NCBI GenBank assembly: GCA_041752115.1 | Contig: JBGSHS010000360.1 | Coordinates: 99,523-163,522 of the forward strand | DNA length: 64,000 nt | DNA from: JAJRVM01 sp041752115 | GTDB taxonomy: Bacteria; Planctomycetota; Planctomycetia; Pirellulales; Pirellulaceae | Direction: 5' to 3' | Part shown: positions 1 through 8,705 of the stretch, in pieces | Position numbering within the stretch: the stretch's first letter is position 1 | Layout of the letters: each line of letters begins with the position of its first letter | The notes under the pieces: generated by a model | The model's database searches: none | What the model saw: only the letters and a program-made list of their open reading frames with translations | What the model was told of the DNA's origin: nothing | Translations under genes and position numbers: made by a program

Positions 1-1
1 T

Positions 2-259
2 AGCAGTAACCAAGGTCAGATTCAGGGCGGCTATACTGCCTATGGCAATGGCAACTCGTCGGATGGTAATTGGGTGGATTACGGTGTGCTCCCCCAGTCG
101 GTGTTCGTGCTGTTCGGGTCTGAAGGGGTTTCTCGACAATCGATTTACGTCATGAGCGGTGCGATCACAGTTCCCGAGCCGGCGACGGTGGTGATGTGGC
201 TGGGATTGGGCTGCATCGGCGGGGTGGTGTTCTGGCGGAAGCGTCGTCAGAGCAGCTAG
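2..259 (+). CDS. PEP-CTERM sorting-domain protein, C-terminal part (cut by the left edge)
   Basis: The reading frame is open from the first bases of the window and ends at 259, so only the last ~85 residues are present. The visible part is Gly/Asn/Ser-rich and then carries a textbook PEP-CTERM tail: VPEPAT, a hydrophobic helix (VVMWLGLGCIGGVVFW) and a basic end RKRRQSS. Proteins with this tail are exported and then cut and anchored or released by an exosortase, which is not in this window. The catalytic or structural role of the missing N-terminal part cannot be told. A hairpin terminator follows 47 bases downstream. Confidence 0.85.
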   Translation, partial: SSNQGQIQGGYTAYGNGNSSDGNWVDYGVLPQSVFVLFGSEGVSRQSIYVMSGAITVPEPATVVMWLGLGCIGGVVFWRKRRQSS

Positions 260-305
260 AGCAACGACACTCCAGCAAACGCACTACTTGCACAATTCAC
301 CAAGG

Positions 306-338
306 CGCGTGTCGATCCCTTCGACACGCGTCTGTTTT
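306..338 (+). terminator. Rho-independent terminator after the PEP-CTERM gene
   Basis: A perfect 10-bp stem CGCGTGTCGA (306-315) / TCGACACGCG (321-330) with loop TCCCT is followed by TCTGTTTT. It sits 47 bases past the stop codon of the PEP-CTERM gene. Confidence 0.75.
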
Positions 339-366
339 CATGCGCGTCGCGCGCCGTATCACGCAC

Positions 367-388
367 GTAGCACGCACTTCAGTGCGTG
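367..388 (+). repeat. REP-like hairpin, family 1 (GTAG + CACGCACT-TC-AGTGCGTG)
   Basis: GTAG (367-370) directly precedes the perfect palindrome CACGCACT (371-378), TC, AGTGCGTG (381-388). The same palindrome recurs at 843, 8586, 8676, 37075 and 38877, always with GTAG (or CTAC in the other orientation) touching the stem. Confidence 0.75.
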
Positions 389-481
389 ACTTGCCCTGCC
401 CTCCAACATTCCTGCGGCCAAGCGATTCACGGCGCGGATCCGCTCGCACGAGATGTCTCAGTTCGATCAGCAGAGTCGTCT

Positions 482-616
482 CTCACGGAGTCACAGAGAC
501 ACGGAGCGTGACGAGAACTAGAGCGAGATGATCGGTGTGAATGGCGTGCCTATCAACGATGGAGTCACTCCCGTCTTTCCCGATGAGTTCCGACGCCTGC
601 TCCGTGTCTCCGTGAG
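482..616. repeat. MITE-like element with terminal inverted repeats (CTCACGGAG...CTCCGTGAG type)
   Basis: The left end (482-506) holds CTCACGGAG, then an 8-base insertion, then CACGGAG. The right end (600-616, CTCCGTGTCTCCGTGAG) is its inverted complement without the insertion. The element is about 135 bp and holds no credible gene. Together with the hairpins at 367 and 843 it accounts for most of the 650-base gap between the PEP-CTERM gene and the next gene. Confidence 0.5.
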
Positions 617-842
617 GTGGCAATGATTGATCGTGAGCGATGTGCGCGGACGGCTTATCGCGACTGCACTGCCGGCACTCCCATCGAGCTGGGATTGTGC
701 TCGAGAGGGGGATTCTCAAGCGGCGTGGATGAACGACCGGTTTCCTGATTAGAATAGGGGCCTGTGCCGGTTCGGGCTTCAGGCTCGCGCCAGGCCCCTG
801 CGAACGGTTTTGTCACGGGTCAGGTTCGGGGATACTTCAGGT

Positions 843-864
843 CACGCACTGAAGTGCGTGCTAC
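843..864 (-). repeat. REP-like hairpin, family 1
   Basis: CACGCACT (843-850), GA, AGTGCGTG (853-860), followed directly by CTAC, which is GTAG on the minus strand. Decayed pieces (GTCACGTGCGTGCTACGTGC) follow. It lies about 50 bases upstream of the start of the HZS-alpha-like gene. Confidence 0.75.
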
Positions 865-910
865 GTGTGTGTCACGTGCGTGCTACGTGCTATGACGAGG
901 GAGAGAAACA

Positions 911-3250
911 GTGGTAACAGAGCGGATCAGGAACCGGATGGCGCTGGTTTGTGGCGTAATGTTCTGCGTGGCATGTTCCGCGACGGGGCCTCGACTGGCG
1001 CGAGCCGACGACGCGAACACCCAGTCCAATCCCTTGCTGACAGCTCATCCGATCGTGTTCGTCGTCCGGTCGCAGTATTTGCCCGACCACCACAATACGG
1101 AGACGATGTTCCAGACCGGGGAGATCAACACGCACAGCTTTCGCGGTGGCAGCGCGATCCGGACGATCGATTTCGCTCGGGGCGGTGAAATCCAGACACT
1201 CCTGGAAGTGCCGCAGGGGGTGGCTCGTGATATCGAGGTTAGTTTTGACGGCCGTCGGCTCCTGTTTTCGATGCGGCGGGATGCGGCGGATGACTACCAC
1301 ATTTACGAAATGAACGCGGACGGTTCGGGCCTGCGACAGCTTACCTTCGGCCGTGGCATTACCGACATTGATCCGATCTATTTACCCGACGGCCGCATCC
1401 TGTTCAGTTCCACGCGCGAGCCGAAGTACTGCATGTGCAATCGGCACATCATGTGCAATCTGTACACCATGGAGGCCGATGGGGCGAACATCCAGCAGAT
1501 CGGGCACAGCACGTTGTTTGAAGGTCACCCTTCGCTTCTGCCGGATGGGCGTGTGCTGTACGATCGCTGGGAGTATGTCGATCGGAACTTCGGCGATGCG
1601 CAAGGTGCGTGGGTCTGCAATCCGGACGGTACGAACCACGCCATTTACTGGGGCAACAACACGAACTCACCCGGCGCGCTGCTGGATAATCGTGCGATTC
1701 CTGACAGCGAATGGTTCATTTGTACCTTTTCCTCGTGTCACGATCGGCCCTGGGGTGCGATCGCGATTGTCGATCGACGGCTGGGCCTGGACGGCCGGGA
1801 GCCGGTCGTGCGCACGTGGCCGGCCAGTGCCGTTGATCTGGTGGGGCAGGGGAACTACGACACGTTTACCGGCGTGCAGCCCAAGTACGAAGATCCTTAC
1901 CCGCTCTCCAGCGACACGTTTCTCTGTTCGCGCGCGGTCGGCAACGGGGAGCAGATGGGCATCTTCCTGCTCGATCTCGCGGGGCAGGAGACCTTGCTGC
2001 ATAGTGAGATGCCTGGCTGTTTCGATCCGATGCCCTTGGCGCCGCGTGTGGTACCGCCGGCGATTCCAGCGCGCGTCGACCTGGCTCAGCAAGTCGGCTA
2101 TTGCTACGTGGCGGATGTCTATGTGGGGACGGGGATGGAGTCGATTGAGCGGGGCACGGTCAAGTCGCTGCGGGTGGTGGAGTCGCCGGAGAAGCGGTTC
2201 TGGACGCACCCGGCCTGGGATGGTGGCACTGGCCAGCAGGCGCCCGGGATGGCCTGGGATGATTTCAACAACAAGCGAATTCTCGGGACGGTGCCGGTGA
2301 GCGACGATGGGAGCGTCTATTTCGCCCTGCCGGCCGACCGGTTCGTCTATTTCCAACTGCTCGACGAACGGGGCATGATGGTTCAGTCGATGCGCAGTGG
2401 TACGATCGTGCGGCCGGGCGAGACGGTTGGATGTGTGGGGTGCCACGAGCAACGTCGCAGTTCGGTACCACTGGCCAGTCAGCCTGGAGCGATGCAGCGG
2501 ACTGCTCTGGCATTAACTCCGTGGTACGGCGCGGAGCGGAACTTCAGTTATCTGGCCGAAGTACAGCCGGTATTTGATCTGCACTGTGTCAAGTGTCACG
2601 ATTATGGTCAGCAGGCCGGCCAGAAGCTGAACCTGGCCGGCGATCTGAATTTGCCGTTCAACGTGTCCTATGCCGAACTGCGGGGAAAACGACACGTGCA
2701 GGTCCCCGGCGCCGGTCCGTACCAGACGCTGATGCCCAAGTCCTGGGGTTCGCACGCCAGTCCCCTGGTCCAAGTGCTGTTGCAGGGGCATGGCGATCCG
2801 ACCATTGACAGTCAGGTGCAGTTGGACGCGGAGGGTTTTGACCGGATTGTCTCCTGGATCGACATCAACGCTCCGTATTACCCGGAGTATGCGAGTGCTT
2901 ATGGCGGCAATCGTTTTGGTCGGTCGCCACTGGATGACGGCGAATTGAAGGCGATCGAGCAACTTACCGGCTCGTCGGACGTGAATTTCACTCGGCCCGA
3001 ACTGAGTCCCTGCCTGGCCAAGTACTCGGACCCAGCCGATCCTGCCCGACTCGAAGCGCTGCGGATCATCCAGCTGGGCAAGACACGATTGGCCGAGCGA
3101 CCGCGAGCGGACATGCCTGGCTTCCGGTTGGTGGCTCCCAATGAAATCGCTCAGCAGGCGAAGTATGACAGGTTGCAGCAGGCAGAGACGCAGTCGCGTC
3201 AGGCGTTGATCCAGGGGAAGAAGCACTTCGATGCTCCCCCGACACAATAG
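911..3250 (+). CDS. Hydrazine-synthase-alpha-like secreted protein with TolB-type propeller and two c-type haem motifs
   Basis: The protein has 779 residues. A signal peptide (about residues 1-32, cleavage near ARA/DD) is followed by TolB/WD40-like propeller repeats such as DGRRLLFS and PDGRILFSS over about residues 100-330. Two CxxCH haem-binding motifs follow, CVGCH (508-512) and CVKCH (559-563). This layout matches the HZS_alpha-type proteins that many planctomycetes carry, most of which are not hydrazine synthases. No beta or gamma subunit genes are adjacent, so a genuine hydrazine synthase is unlikely. An extracytoplasmic electron-transfer or polymer-related role is inference. The start is a GTG preceded by an AGGGAG-like site. 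No partner lies in an operon; flanking DNA on both sides is repeat-filled. Confidence 0.75.
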   Translation: MVTERIRNRMALVCGVMFCVACSATGPRLARADDANTQSNPLLTAHPIVFVVRSQYLPDHHNTETMFQTGEINTHSFRGGSAIRTIDFARGGEIQTLLEVPQGVARDIEVSFDGRRLLFSMRRDAADDYHIYEMNADGSGLRQLTFGRGITDIDPIYLPDGRILFSSTREPKYCMCNRHIMCNLYTMEADGANIQQIGHSTLFEGHPSLLPDGRVLYDRWEYVDRNFGDAQGAWVCNPDGTNHAIYWGNNTNSPGALLDNRAIPDSEWFICTFSSCHDRPWGAIAIVDRRLGLDGREPVVRTWPASAVDLVGQGNYDTFTGVQPKYEDPYPLSSDTFLCSRAVGNGEQMGIFLLDLAGQETLLHSEMPGCFDPMPLAPRVVPPAIPARVDLAQQVGYCYVADVYVGTGMESIERGTVKSLRVVESPEKRFWTHPAWDGGTGQQAPGMAWDDFNNKRILGTVPVSDDGSVYFALPADRFVYFQLLDERGMMVQSMRSGTIVRPGETVGCVGCHEQRRSSVPLASQPGAMQRTALALTPWYGAERNFSYLAEVQPVFDLHCVKCHDYGQQAGQKLNLAGDLNLPFNVSYAELRGKRHVQVPGAGPYQTLMPKSWGSHASPLVQVLLQGHGDPTIDSQVQLDAEGFDRIVSWIDINAPYYPEYASAYGGNRFGRSPLDDGELKAIEQLTGSSDVNFTRPELSPCLAKYSDPADPARLEALRIIQLGKTRLAERPRADMPGFRLVAPNEIAQQAKYDRLQQAETQSRQALIQGKKHFDAPPTQ

Positions 3251-3331
3251 GCTTCAGCTCCGTTAATATTCTCGGGAAGACTAGCTTCCATGGTTGGAGC
3301 TTTCGTCGTCCGATGGTGGGCGGACGGATTC

Positions 3332-3456
3332 CCACGCTCTGCGCGAGCGTGGCTACATCTGCGCGAGCGTGGCTACATCTGCGCGAGCGTGGCTACATCT
3401 GCGCGAGCGTGGCTACATCTGCGCGAGGGTTGCTACATCTGCGCGAGGGTTGCTCC
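3332..3456 (-). repeat. Tandem array of family-3 hairpin half-units (20-bp period)
   Basis: GCGCGAGCGTGGCTACATCT repeats exactly at 3341, 3361, 3381 and 3401. A variant with GGGTTGC follows at 3421, then a partial copy at 3441. The first unit completes a palindrome with the preceding bases: CCACGCTC-TGCGC-GAGCGTGG followed directly by CTAC. It is the reverse complement of the repeat at 39814. It lies between the convergent stops at 3250 and 3468. Short ORFs reading through it are repeat artefacts. Confidence 0.85.
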
Positions 3457-3467
3457 GGCAGCCTCGT

Positions 3468-4733
3468 CTATTCTGACAGGTCGAACGTCACGAGCAGATC
3501 GGTGTTCGTCACTTCGACCGATCGTATCTGACGGACCTGATCGCAAGTCATGACCACGCGGCAGGTCGCGCCCGTGGGCAGGACGGCGGAGAGATGGTCG
3601 TTGCCGTCAAATCGCTCGTCTTTCGTGGTGCCGGAAAAGATCGCTTTCTGGTCGGAGTCGCTCACCTCAATCTGTGCTGCGACGCGCTGGCCGCCGGCAC
3701 GATCGAGCACTTGAAACATGACGATCGCGTATCCCTCGGGCACCGAGGATGCCCGCTGCGTGTAACGGTCGGTGACATTGACGGCCGGCACACTCCGGTT
3801 GTCTCGATCCCAGACGAGTGGAAAAGCGAGCGGAGTCTTCTGGAAGCTGGTCGCGTAGATGGCGTGTCGCGGATCATCGCGCAGCGCTTTGCTGGCTCGC
3901 TCGATGAACCACGCCTGATCCAAGGCCTCCCCGCTCGGTTCGGCTGCGCCGGTGAAGTGCCAGCCATCGTCCCAGATTTCCACCCACGAGTGGTTGCCGC
4001 TGCGGTCGGACCAGAGGGGTGTGCCGACCAGTCGAGCCGGTACTCCGACCGCTCGGCAGGCGTCGATCAGCAGCACCGACAGTCCGGTGCAGGATGCCAC
4101 GTGTGCGGTCATTGATTCGTAGGGACTCTGATTGGCTTTGGGGCGTTCCCGGGAGTACCGTACGTCAACCAGGGCGAAGATCTTCTGATTCAGCATCGCT
4201 GCCGCCTCTGCCGGCGTCTGGGCGTTCTGGACCAGAGGTTTGAATCGCTCGTAGAAATCCTTGCGCCACGCATCCCGCCGCTCATCGATGCTCGCATACG
4301 GGAGAATATTGTTGAGGAAGATCTCGGATGGAACCTGCGATTTCCAGGGCGCTTCTTCATAAGCGCGGCAGGCATACTGCACATGTTCCAGCAGGAATTC
4401 GGCGGTCAGATTGCGCAAGTCGTCCGGAGGCATATGGACAATCAGAAACTCCATCGCCGCCCGTTCGCCTGGCGCAGCTTCTTCGAGCGCCTGTACGAGT
4501 TGTGGGCGGTTCGTCTCTGCACGACCTAACGCCGATTCCAGACTCGAGTCGGCGGCGTGCAGCGGCGGACCGATCGCCCAGCAGAACCAGACGGCCACTG
4601 AGCAGATCGCTCCCTGAACAAGGGCTCTGCTCTCGATCGATCGGACTGCGGGTCGATCTGCGGAAGTGCTGGGGAGCGTGAGCGTGTCGAGCCGGTACTT
4701 GGGCTGTGGAAGGTCCAGCTTGGGGCAGGACAT
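3468..4733 (-). CDS. Transglutaminase-like superfamily protein, exported
   Basis: The protein has 421 residues from the ATG at 4733. An upstream extension of the frame would run through the inverted-repeat element at 4768-4890 and is rejected. After a basic N-terminus there is a hydrophobic export segment (GAICSVAVWFCWAIG) ending near LHAADSS. The papain-like transglutaminase core is visible: Cys215 in HVASCTGLS and His248 in GNHSWVEIWDDGWH, with a nearby acidic residue as presumed third member. The C-terminal ~130 residues look like a beta-rich domain. Family members act as proteases or protein-modifying enzymes; the substrate is unknown. The next minus-strand gene upstream encodes a C69 peptidase. 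Confidence 0.75.
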   Translation of the reverse strand: MSCPKLDLPQPKYRLDTLTLPSTSADRPAVRSIESRALVQGAICSVAVWFCWAIGPPLHAADSSLESALGRAETNRPQLVQALEEAAPGERAAMEFLIVHMPPDDLRNLTAEFLLEHVQYACRAYEEAPWKSQVPSEIFLNNILPYASIDERRDAWRKDFYERFKPLVQNAQTPAEAAAMLNQKIFALVDVRYSRERPKANQSPYESMTAHVASCTGLSVLLIDACRAVGVPARLVGTPLWSDRSGNHSWVEIWDDGWHFTGAAEPSGEALDQAWFIERASKALRDDPRHAIYATSFQKTPLAFPLVWDRDNRSVPAVNVTDRYTQRASSVPEGYAIVMFQVLDRAGGQRVAAQIEVSDSDQKAIFSGTTKDERFDGNDHLSAVLPTGATCRVVMTCDQVRQIRSVEVTNTDLLVTFDLSE

Positions 4734-4767
4734 GACATGTCCGCGACGTCGATCGCCGCGGCAGCTG

Positions 4768-4890
4768 AACCGCAGAATATCGAACAAGGAATGTCCAATT
4801 ACCAAGTGGAAGAGCCACGTTCTGCAGCCCAAACCTATCGCTCGACCATTGCGCACGCTTGGCTCCCCTTTTCTTGGAATATTCTGCGGT
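4768..4890. repeat. MITE-like element, 123 bp, termini AACCGCAGAATAT / ATATTCTGCGGT (copy A)
   Basis: The left end AACCGCAGAATAT (4768-4780) is the inverted complement of the right end ATATTCTGCGGT (4879-4890). The left interior, CGAACAAGGAATGTCCAAT, is shared with copies at 16050 and 61802. It lies just upstream of the transglutaminase-like gene. Confidence 0.7.
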
Positions 4891-4962
4891 CGTCGCTGGG
4901 ATTCCGCGCATCTCGTGTTGTGTCGGCACTTGGAGGGTCCTGATAGCGAACTGAAGTCCGCT

Positions 4963-6537
4963 CTACCACTGCTCATCGTATTTCGTCCAGAGCAGGTCCC
5001 CCAGATTCCAGTAAGCGTTGGTCGCTTCCTCGCAAGCCCGGGCGGTGACATCCGTCAGGAATGCTCGTCCCTTGGCAGGGTCTTCCTGCAGCAGCTTGCA
5101 GGCGTCATCGGAAATCCCCTGCTGGGCGGCCAGGTATTTTTCCTGGAGAGGGTTTCGCACCGCAGCCACATCGTTGCGCATGTCTCCCCAGCGGTGCGCC
5201 GCCAGTGTCGAGGCTCGGTTGAAAGCCCACCAGGCGCTGCGGCGGCTGAAACCGGTGGTACGACCGTCGGTCTGGAAGTCACGGGGCAGGTCGGTTACCC
5301 CCGCATAGATCGGGACGTAGGTGGTCATTGCCGGATTGCTGTATCCAAACCAGACAAGTCCACCCACAGCGTCGGGGAGTGAGGCACGCGACTGAGTGAC
5401 GGTGGCATACATGCAATACCAGCGTGCCAGATGACGTTCACCCAGTTCTCCCCAGCCGCCATTGATTTTCAGCATTTTGTTCATGTCGTATGGCATGAAC
5501 GGATTAGCCAGCGGGCTTTTCACAGTCTTGCCATGCTCATCGGTGACGGTCAGGTTCTTGGTCACATCGAACTCGGTCCCTTCATAGGTGTCGCGAAACA
5601 GCTCCATGATCTTCTCGGGGCTGACTGGTTGGTCTGGTTTGACCGAGAACGGAAAGACGTTGGCGTGAGGATTCAGTTGCAGGGAAGGGGCCAGCAGCGA
5701 AAGGACTCGCCATTCCCGTCGGGTCGCGGCAACTCCGTAACGACCGTCCGGATTATACGCCTCGTAGAACCGGAACGGTTCGCCGCTCTGAGGATCCCAA
5801 TATCCATGGGCGGCAGCAACTTCCATCACGTTTGCCGAAGCCATGAAGTAGTCGGGCCTGGTCAGGTCGATGGTTCCAATGCGCGCCGCATTGGCGACAA
5901 CACAGACATGGTCGTCGGGAACGCGCTGGGCGGCCCATACCGCTCCTACCTGATCCTTGCCCGGACCGACGATCTCCAACACCCACACCTCCTGCGGATC
6001 AGCAATCGTCAGTGCCTCGCCGATGTCGCACCAGCCGTATTGCTGGAGCAGCTGCCCTGCCAGCGCGATGGCCTCTCGAGCGGTGGCGGCCCGTTCGAGC
6101 ATCAGACGGGTCAGCGTTTCACAATCGATCAGTCCCTTGTCGCTGCACAACTCCTCCCGACCCTCAAACGTCGATTCACCGATCGCCAGCTGCCGCTCGT
6201 TCATGCAGGCATAGGCCGGCGCCAGGTAGCCGTAGGTCTTCTCTACCTGCGGAATATGCCCGGTGCTCTGGCGGCCGTATCGCGACATGGGCCCCGTATC
6301 GTCATCCTGCCGTTTGGAGAGCGCTCGCTGTGAACCGGGTGCGTGGTTCTGGGGTGGTACGACGACAATGTCGGAACCAGTTCGATGGCTGTCGCAGGTA
6401 TGGGACGTCATGACGGAACCGTCCGTCGACGCCAGGCGGCCGACCATGATGGACGTGCAGGCTGCGGCGTGGGGGGCATTCAGGGCGAGCCAGGCGGTCA
6501 CCGACAACATGAGGGGCAGAGTCTTCGCGTGTTGCAT
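4963..6537 (-). CDS. Peptidase family C69 (dipeptidase, PepD-type Ntn hydrolase), exported
   Basis: The protein has 524 residues. The signal peptide ends ...PHAAA and is followed immediately by Cys27 (CTSIMVGRLASTDGSVM). C69 enzymes are Ntn hydrolases whose exposed N-terminal Cys is the nucleophile, so here signal cleavage would generate the active enzyme. The family motif TSHTCDSH and the length (about 500) fit dipeptidase A-type proteins. Expected role: hydrolysis of dipeptides outside the cytoplasm. Start: ATG with AGGAG 12 bases upstream. It is transcribed in the same direction as the downstream transglutaminase-like gene, separated by 229 bases that hold a MITE-like element. Confidence 0.85.
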   Translation of the reverse strand: MQHAKTLPLMLSVTAWLALNAPHAAACTSIMVGRLASTDGSVMTSHTCDSHRTGSDIVVVPPQNHAPGSQRALSKRQDDDTGPMSRYGRQSTGHIPQVEKTYGYLAPAYACMNERQLAIGESTFEGREELCSDKGLIDCETLTRLMLERAATAREAIALAGQLLQQYGWCDIGEALTIADPQEVWVLEIVGPGKDQVGAVWAAQRVPDDHVCVVANAARIGTIDLTRPDYFMASANVMEVAAAHGYWDPQSGEPFRFYEAYNPDGRYGVAATRREWRVLSLLAPSLQLNPHANVFPFSVKPDQPVSPEKIMELFRDTYEGTEFDVTKNLTVTDEHGKTVKSPLANPFMPYDMNKMLKINGGWGELGERHLARWYCMYATVTQSRASLPDAVGGLVWFGYSNPAMTTYVPIYAGVTDLPRDFQTDGRTTGFSRRSAWWAFNRASTLAAHRWGDMRNDVAAVRNPLQEKYLAAQQGISDDACKLLQEDPAKGRAFLTDVTARACEEATNAYWNLGDLLWTKYDEQW

Positions 6538-6909
6538 GTCGATCGATCGCTCCTGCAGGAATAAGCTAATTCATGGCGAAATCTTGCCAGTTGATTCTAT
6601 CATAGCATGAACAACTCTTCTCCGTTTGTCCGGTGCGGGGCCGAGCTGGAAATGACCCTTTCGTCACAATTCGCCGGGTCCTGCTGTGGACGAAACGCGG
6701 GGGCCGGTTCGCCACCGGCCGGGCGACTCGGTCCGAATTGGGAGTGCGTGCTTGCACACTAATGGGTGGAGGCTCATAATCGAACCGTGTACAGGCCAGG
6801 GGCTCAGGGCAGGAACAAGCAAATCTCTCGGCGACGCCCCATACCTGTATCCGCTCATCAGTTCGGCCGATTGACCCAGGGCATGGTTCTCGTGACTCAA
6901 GGGGGTGAC

Positions 6910-8370
6910 ATGGTGCGTCAGGTCTTTCTTGCATGCTGGCTGTTGCTGGTTCTGGCCGCTTCCTCGGTGCACGCCGACATCGTTCTCTACAGTGAGCCGC
7001 ATACCGGGCTGGTGTTCTTGTTGCAGGGAACCGTGTCGACCAATCCCGGGCGGACGGTCACGTTTCGCCACCCCAAGTTCGGCAACCTGTATCTGGCGCT
7101 GCAGGACGTGCAGAAGTTCGAGCTCCCTTCCACCAGGTCGCTGGCTCAGACGCGACTCAATAAGGCCGTCAAGGCAAACAGTGTGGAAGCCTGCCTTGAT
7201 GCGGCGCGCTGGGCATTGCACAACGGACAGCTGGACGTCTTCTACGATGCGGCGTCGGCAGCCTGGAAGATCAACAAGGACGATCCGACCGTGCAACGAT
7301 TGGCTGCGATGAACCGCCAAATCAACACGCCGCTTGCGGAGTCCAAGACACTCGAAGAGGAAATGCTGAAGTTCGTCGACGGCGTCTCCAAAATGAAATT
7401 CCTGCCCAGCGATCACTTTCTGCTGCTGCATGATACGCCGGACGTGAAGGGAAAACTGAAGAAGTCGCGTGCCGAAGAGCGACTCGAGCTCTTGGAGACC
7501 GTCTACAAGAGCTACTTGCTGAAGTTCAGTCTGGAGGGATTCGATCTGGAGGTTCCTGCTCAGCGGCTGAAGGTGGTACTGTTTGCCGATAAAGATGACT
7601 ACCTGAGCTTTGTCGAGCGATTGGGGCCTGATCTGTCCAAAGCCTCGGGGTTTTATCACCGCAAAGACAATATTTCCGTGTTCTATGATCAAGGGACCGA
7701 TGAGAGCTTTGAAGCTCTGTATGCGTTGAACAAGGATTTGCAGCGAGAAAAGGAACGGCTGAAGAAAGATCGGTCGCCCGGCACACGGGAAGTCGTGCGT
7801 CTGGCTGACACCATTCAACTGTTGACGGAAGTTTCTCGTGAAAACTCCGACATCGAAGTCGTGTCGCACGAAGCGACGCACCATATGGCCGGCAACACCG
7901 GCCTCATGCCGGGTGATGCTCCCGTGCCCACCTGGGCCGCGGAAGGACTGGCAACTTACTTCGAATCACCCAAGCAGGCGGCCTGGAGCGGCATCGGTTC
8001 AGTGAACAAGGAACGGCTGAAATGGTACCGTGGGCTGGAAAGCGACAAGGAACATTCGAATATCGACTTCATTATCAGCGATCAGATCTTCACTCGAGCC
8101 GGAAGCCATGGCTCGACGCTGCACGCCTACGGCCAGTCCTGGGCGCTGACCCACTTCCTCATGGCCAAGCATTTCAATGAGCTGTTCGAGTGGTATATGC
8201 TCATCGCCAAGAAGCCACCGGGAAAACGGCTTACCGAACAGGAACTGATCGACTCGTTCGACCAGGTGTTTGGCAAGAACCGAGAGGCCCTGGATCGCGA
8301 ATGGCGACGCTATATGGAGACACTCAAAACCGACCTGGAACTGGTGCTCGAAGAGGCCGGATACCGCTAA
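6910..8370 (+). CDS. DUF1570 family putative zinc metallopeptidase, exported
   Basis: The protein has 486 residues from the ATG at 6910, chosen because AAGGGGG lies just upstream and a signal peptide (VFLACWLLLVLAASSVHA) starts at once. The gluzincin signature is clear: H320-E321-A-T-H324 (SHEATHH) with a third ligand Glu345 in WAAEGLATYFE. Residues 30-150 include a small beta-rich region and TPR-like helices. DUF1570 proteins are numerous in planctomycetes and their substrates are unknown. It is monocistronic and divergent from the C69 peptidase gene, the two sharing a ~370-base intergenic region. Confidence 0.8.
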   Translation: MVRQVFLACWLLLVLAASSVHADIVLYSEPHTGLVFLLQGTVSTNPGRTVTFRHPKFGNLYLALQDVQKFELPSTRSLAQTRLNKAVKANSVEACLDAARWALHNGQLDVFYDAASAAWKINKDDPTVQRLAAMNRQINTPLAESKTLEEEMLKFVDGVSKMKFLPSDHFLLLHDTPDVKGKLKKSRAEERLELLETVYKSYLLKFSLEGFDLEVPAQRLKVVLFADKDDYLSFVERLGPDLSKASGFYHRKDNISVFYDQGTDESFEALYALNKDLQREKERLKKDRSPGTREVVRLADTIQLLTEVSRENSDIEVVSHEATHHMAGNTGLMPGDAPVPTWAAEGLATYFESPKQAAWSGIGSVNKERLKWYRGLESDKEHSNIDFIISDQIFTRAGSHGSTLHAYGQSWALTHFLMAKHFNELFEWYMLIAKKPPGKRLTEQELIDSFDQVFGKNREALDREWRRYMETLKTDLELVLEEAGYR

Positions 8371-8705
8371 GTGACCGTGCGTGAGGAGGTGGTGAGCGGT
8401 CTCCAATGACGAATGACGAAATACCCAATGACGAAAGAAGCACAGTTGGTGAGTAGTCCAACCTGAGGCGAGTCTCCACGAGTATTCCCGACAGGCCGGT
8501 TCGTCCTTGGTAAATGGAGCGCGAGCTACAACCCGCGACGATCCCTGTTGAACTGGATCATGGTGGATGGCTTGGGACCGGGCGTCACGCACTGAAGTGC
8601 GTGCTACGCGCAGGCTTCAGCCCGCGACGATCCCTGTGAGCCGGTTGGTGGTGGTAAGTTTGGGACGGGACAGGTCACGCACTGAAGTGCGTGCTACGTG
8701 CTGCG
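8371..8705. repeat. Repeat-only intergenic region (GACGAATGACGAA motif plus two family-1 hairpins)
   Basis: This 335-base gap has no gene. It holds the direct-repeat motif AATGACGAATGACGAA...CCAATGACGAAAG at 8405-8440. It also holds two copies of CCCGCGACGATCCCTGT (near 8534 and 8619) and two perfect family-1 palindromes at 8586-8603 and 8676-8693. Both palindromes are CACGCACTGAAGTGCGTG and both are followed directly by CTAC. Confidence 0.75.

Noticed and set aside
911..3250. True hydrazine synthase alpha subunit (anammox)
   Set aside because: No beta/gamma subunit or other anammox genes nearby; the family is widespread in non-anammox planctomycetes.
3341..3456. 20-bp repeat array considered as a CRISPR or as a small coding gene with repeated peptides
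   Set aside because: Units are directly adjacent without spacers; open frames in all three phases are a by-product of the repeat.
4734..5051. N-terminal extension of the transglutaminase-like protein to 5051
   Set aside because: The extension overlaps the C69 peptidase gene and reads through the inverted-repeat element at 4768-4890.
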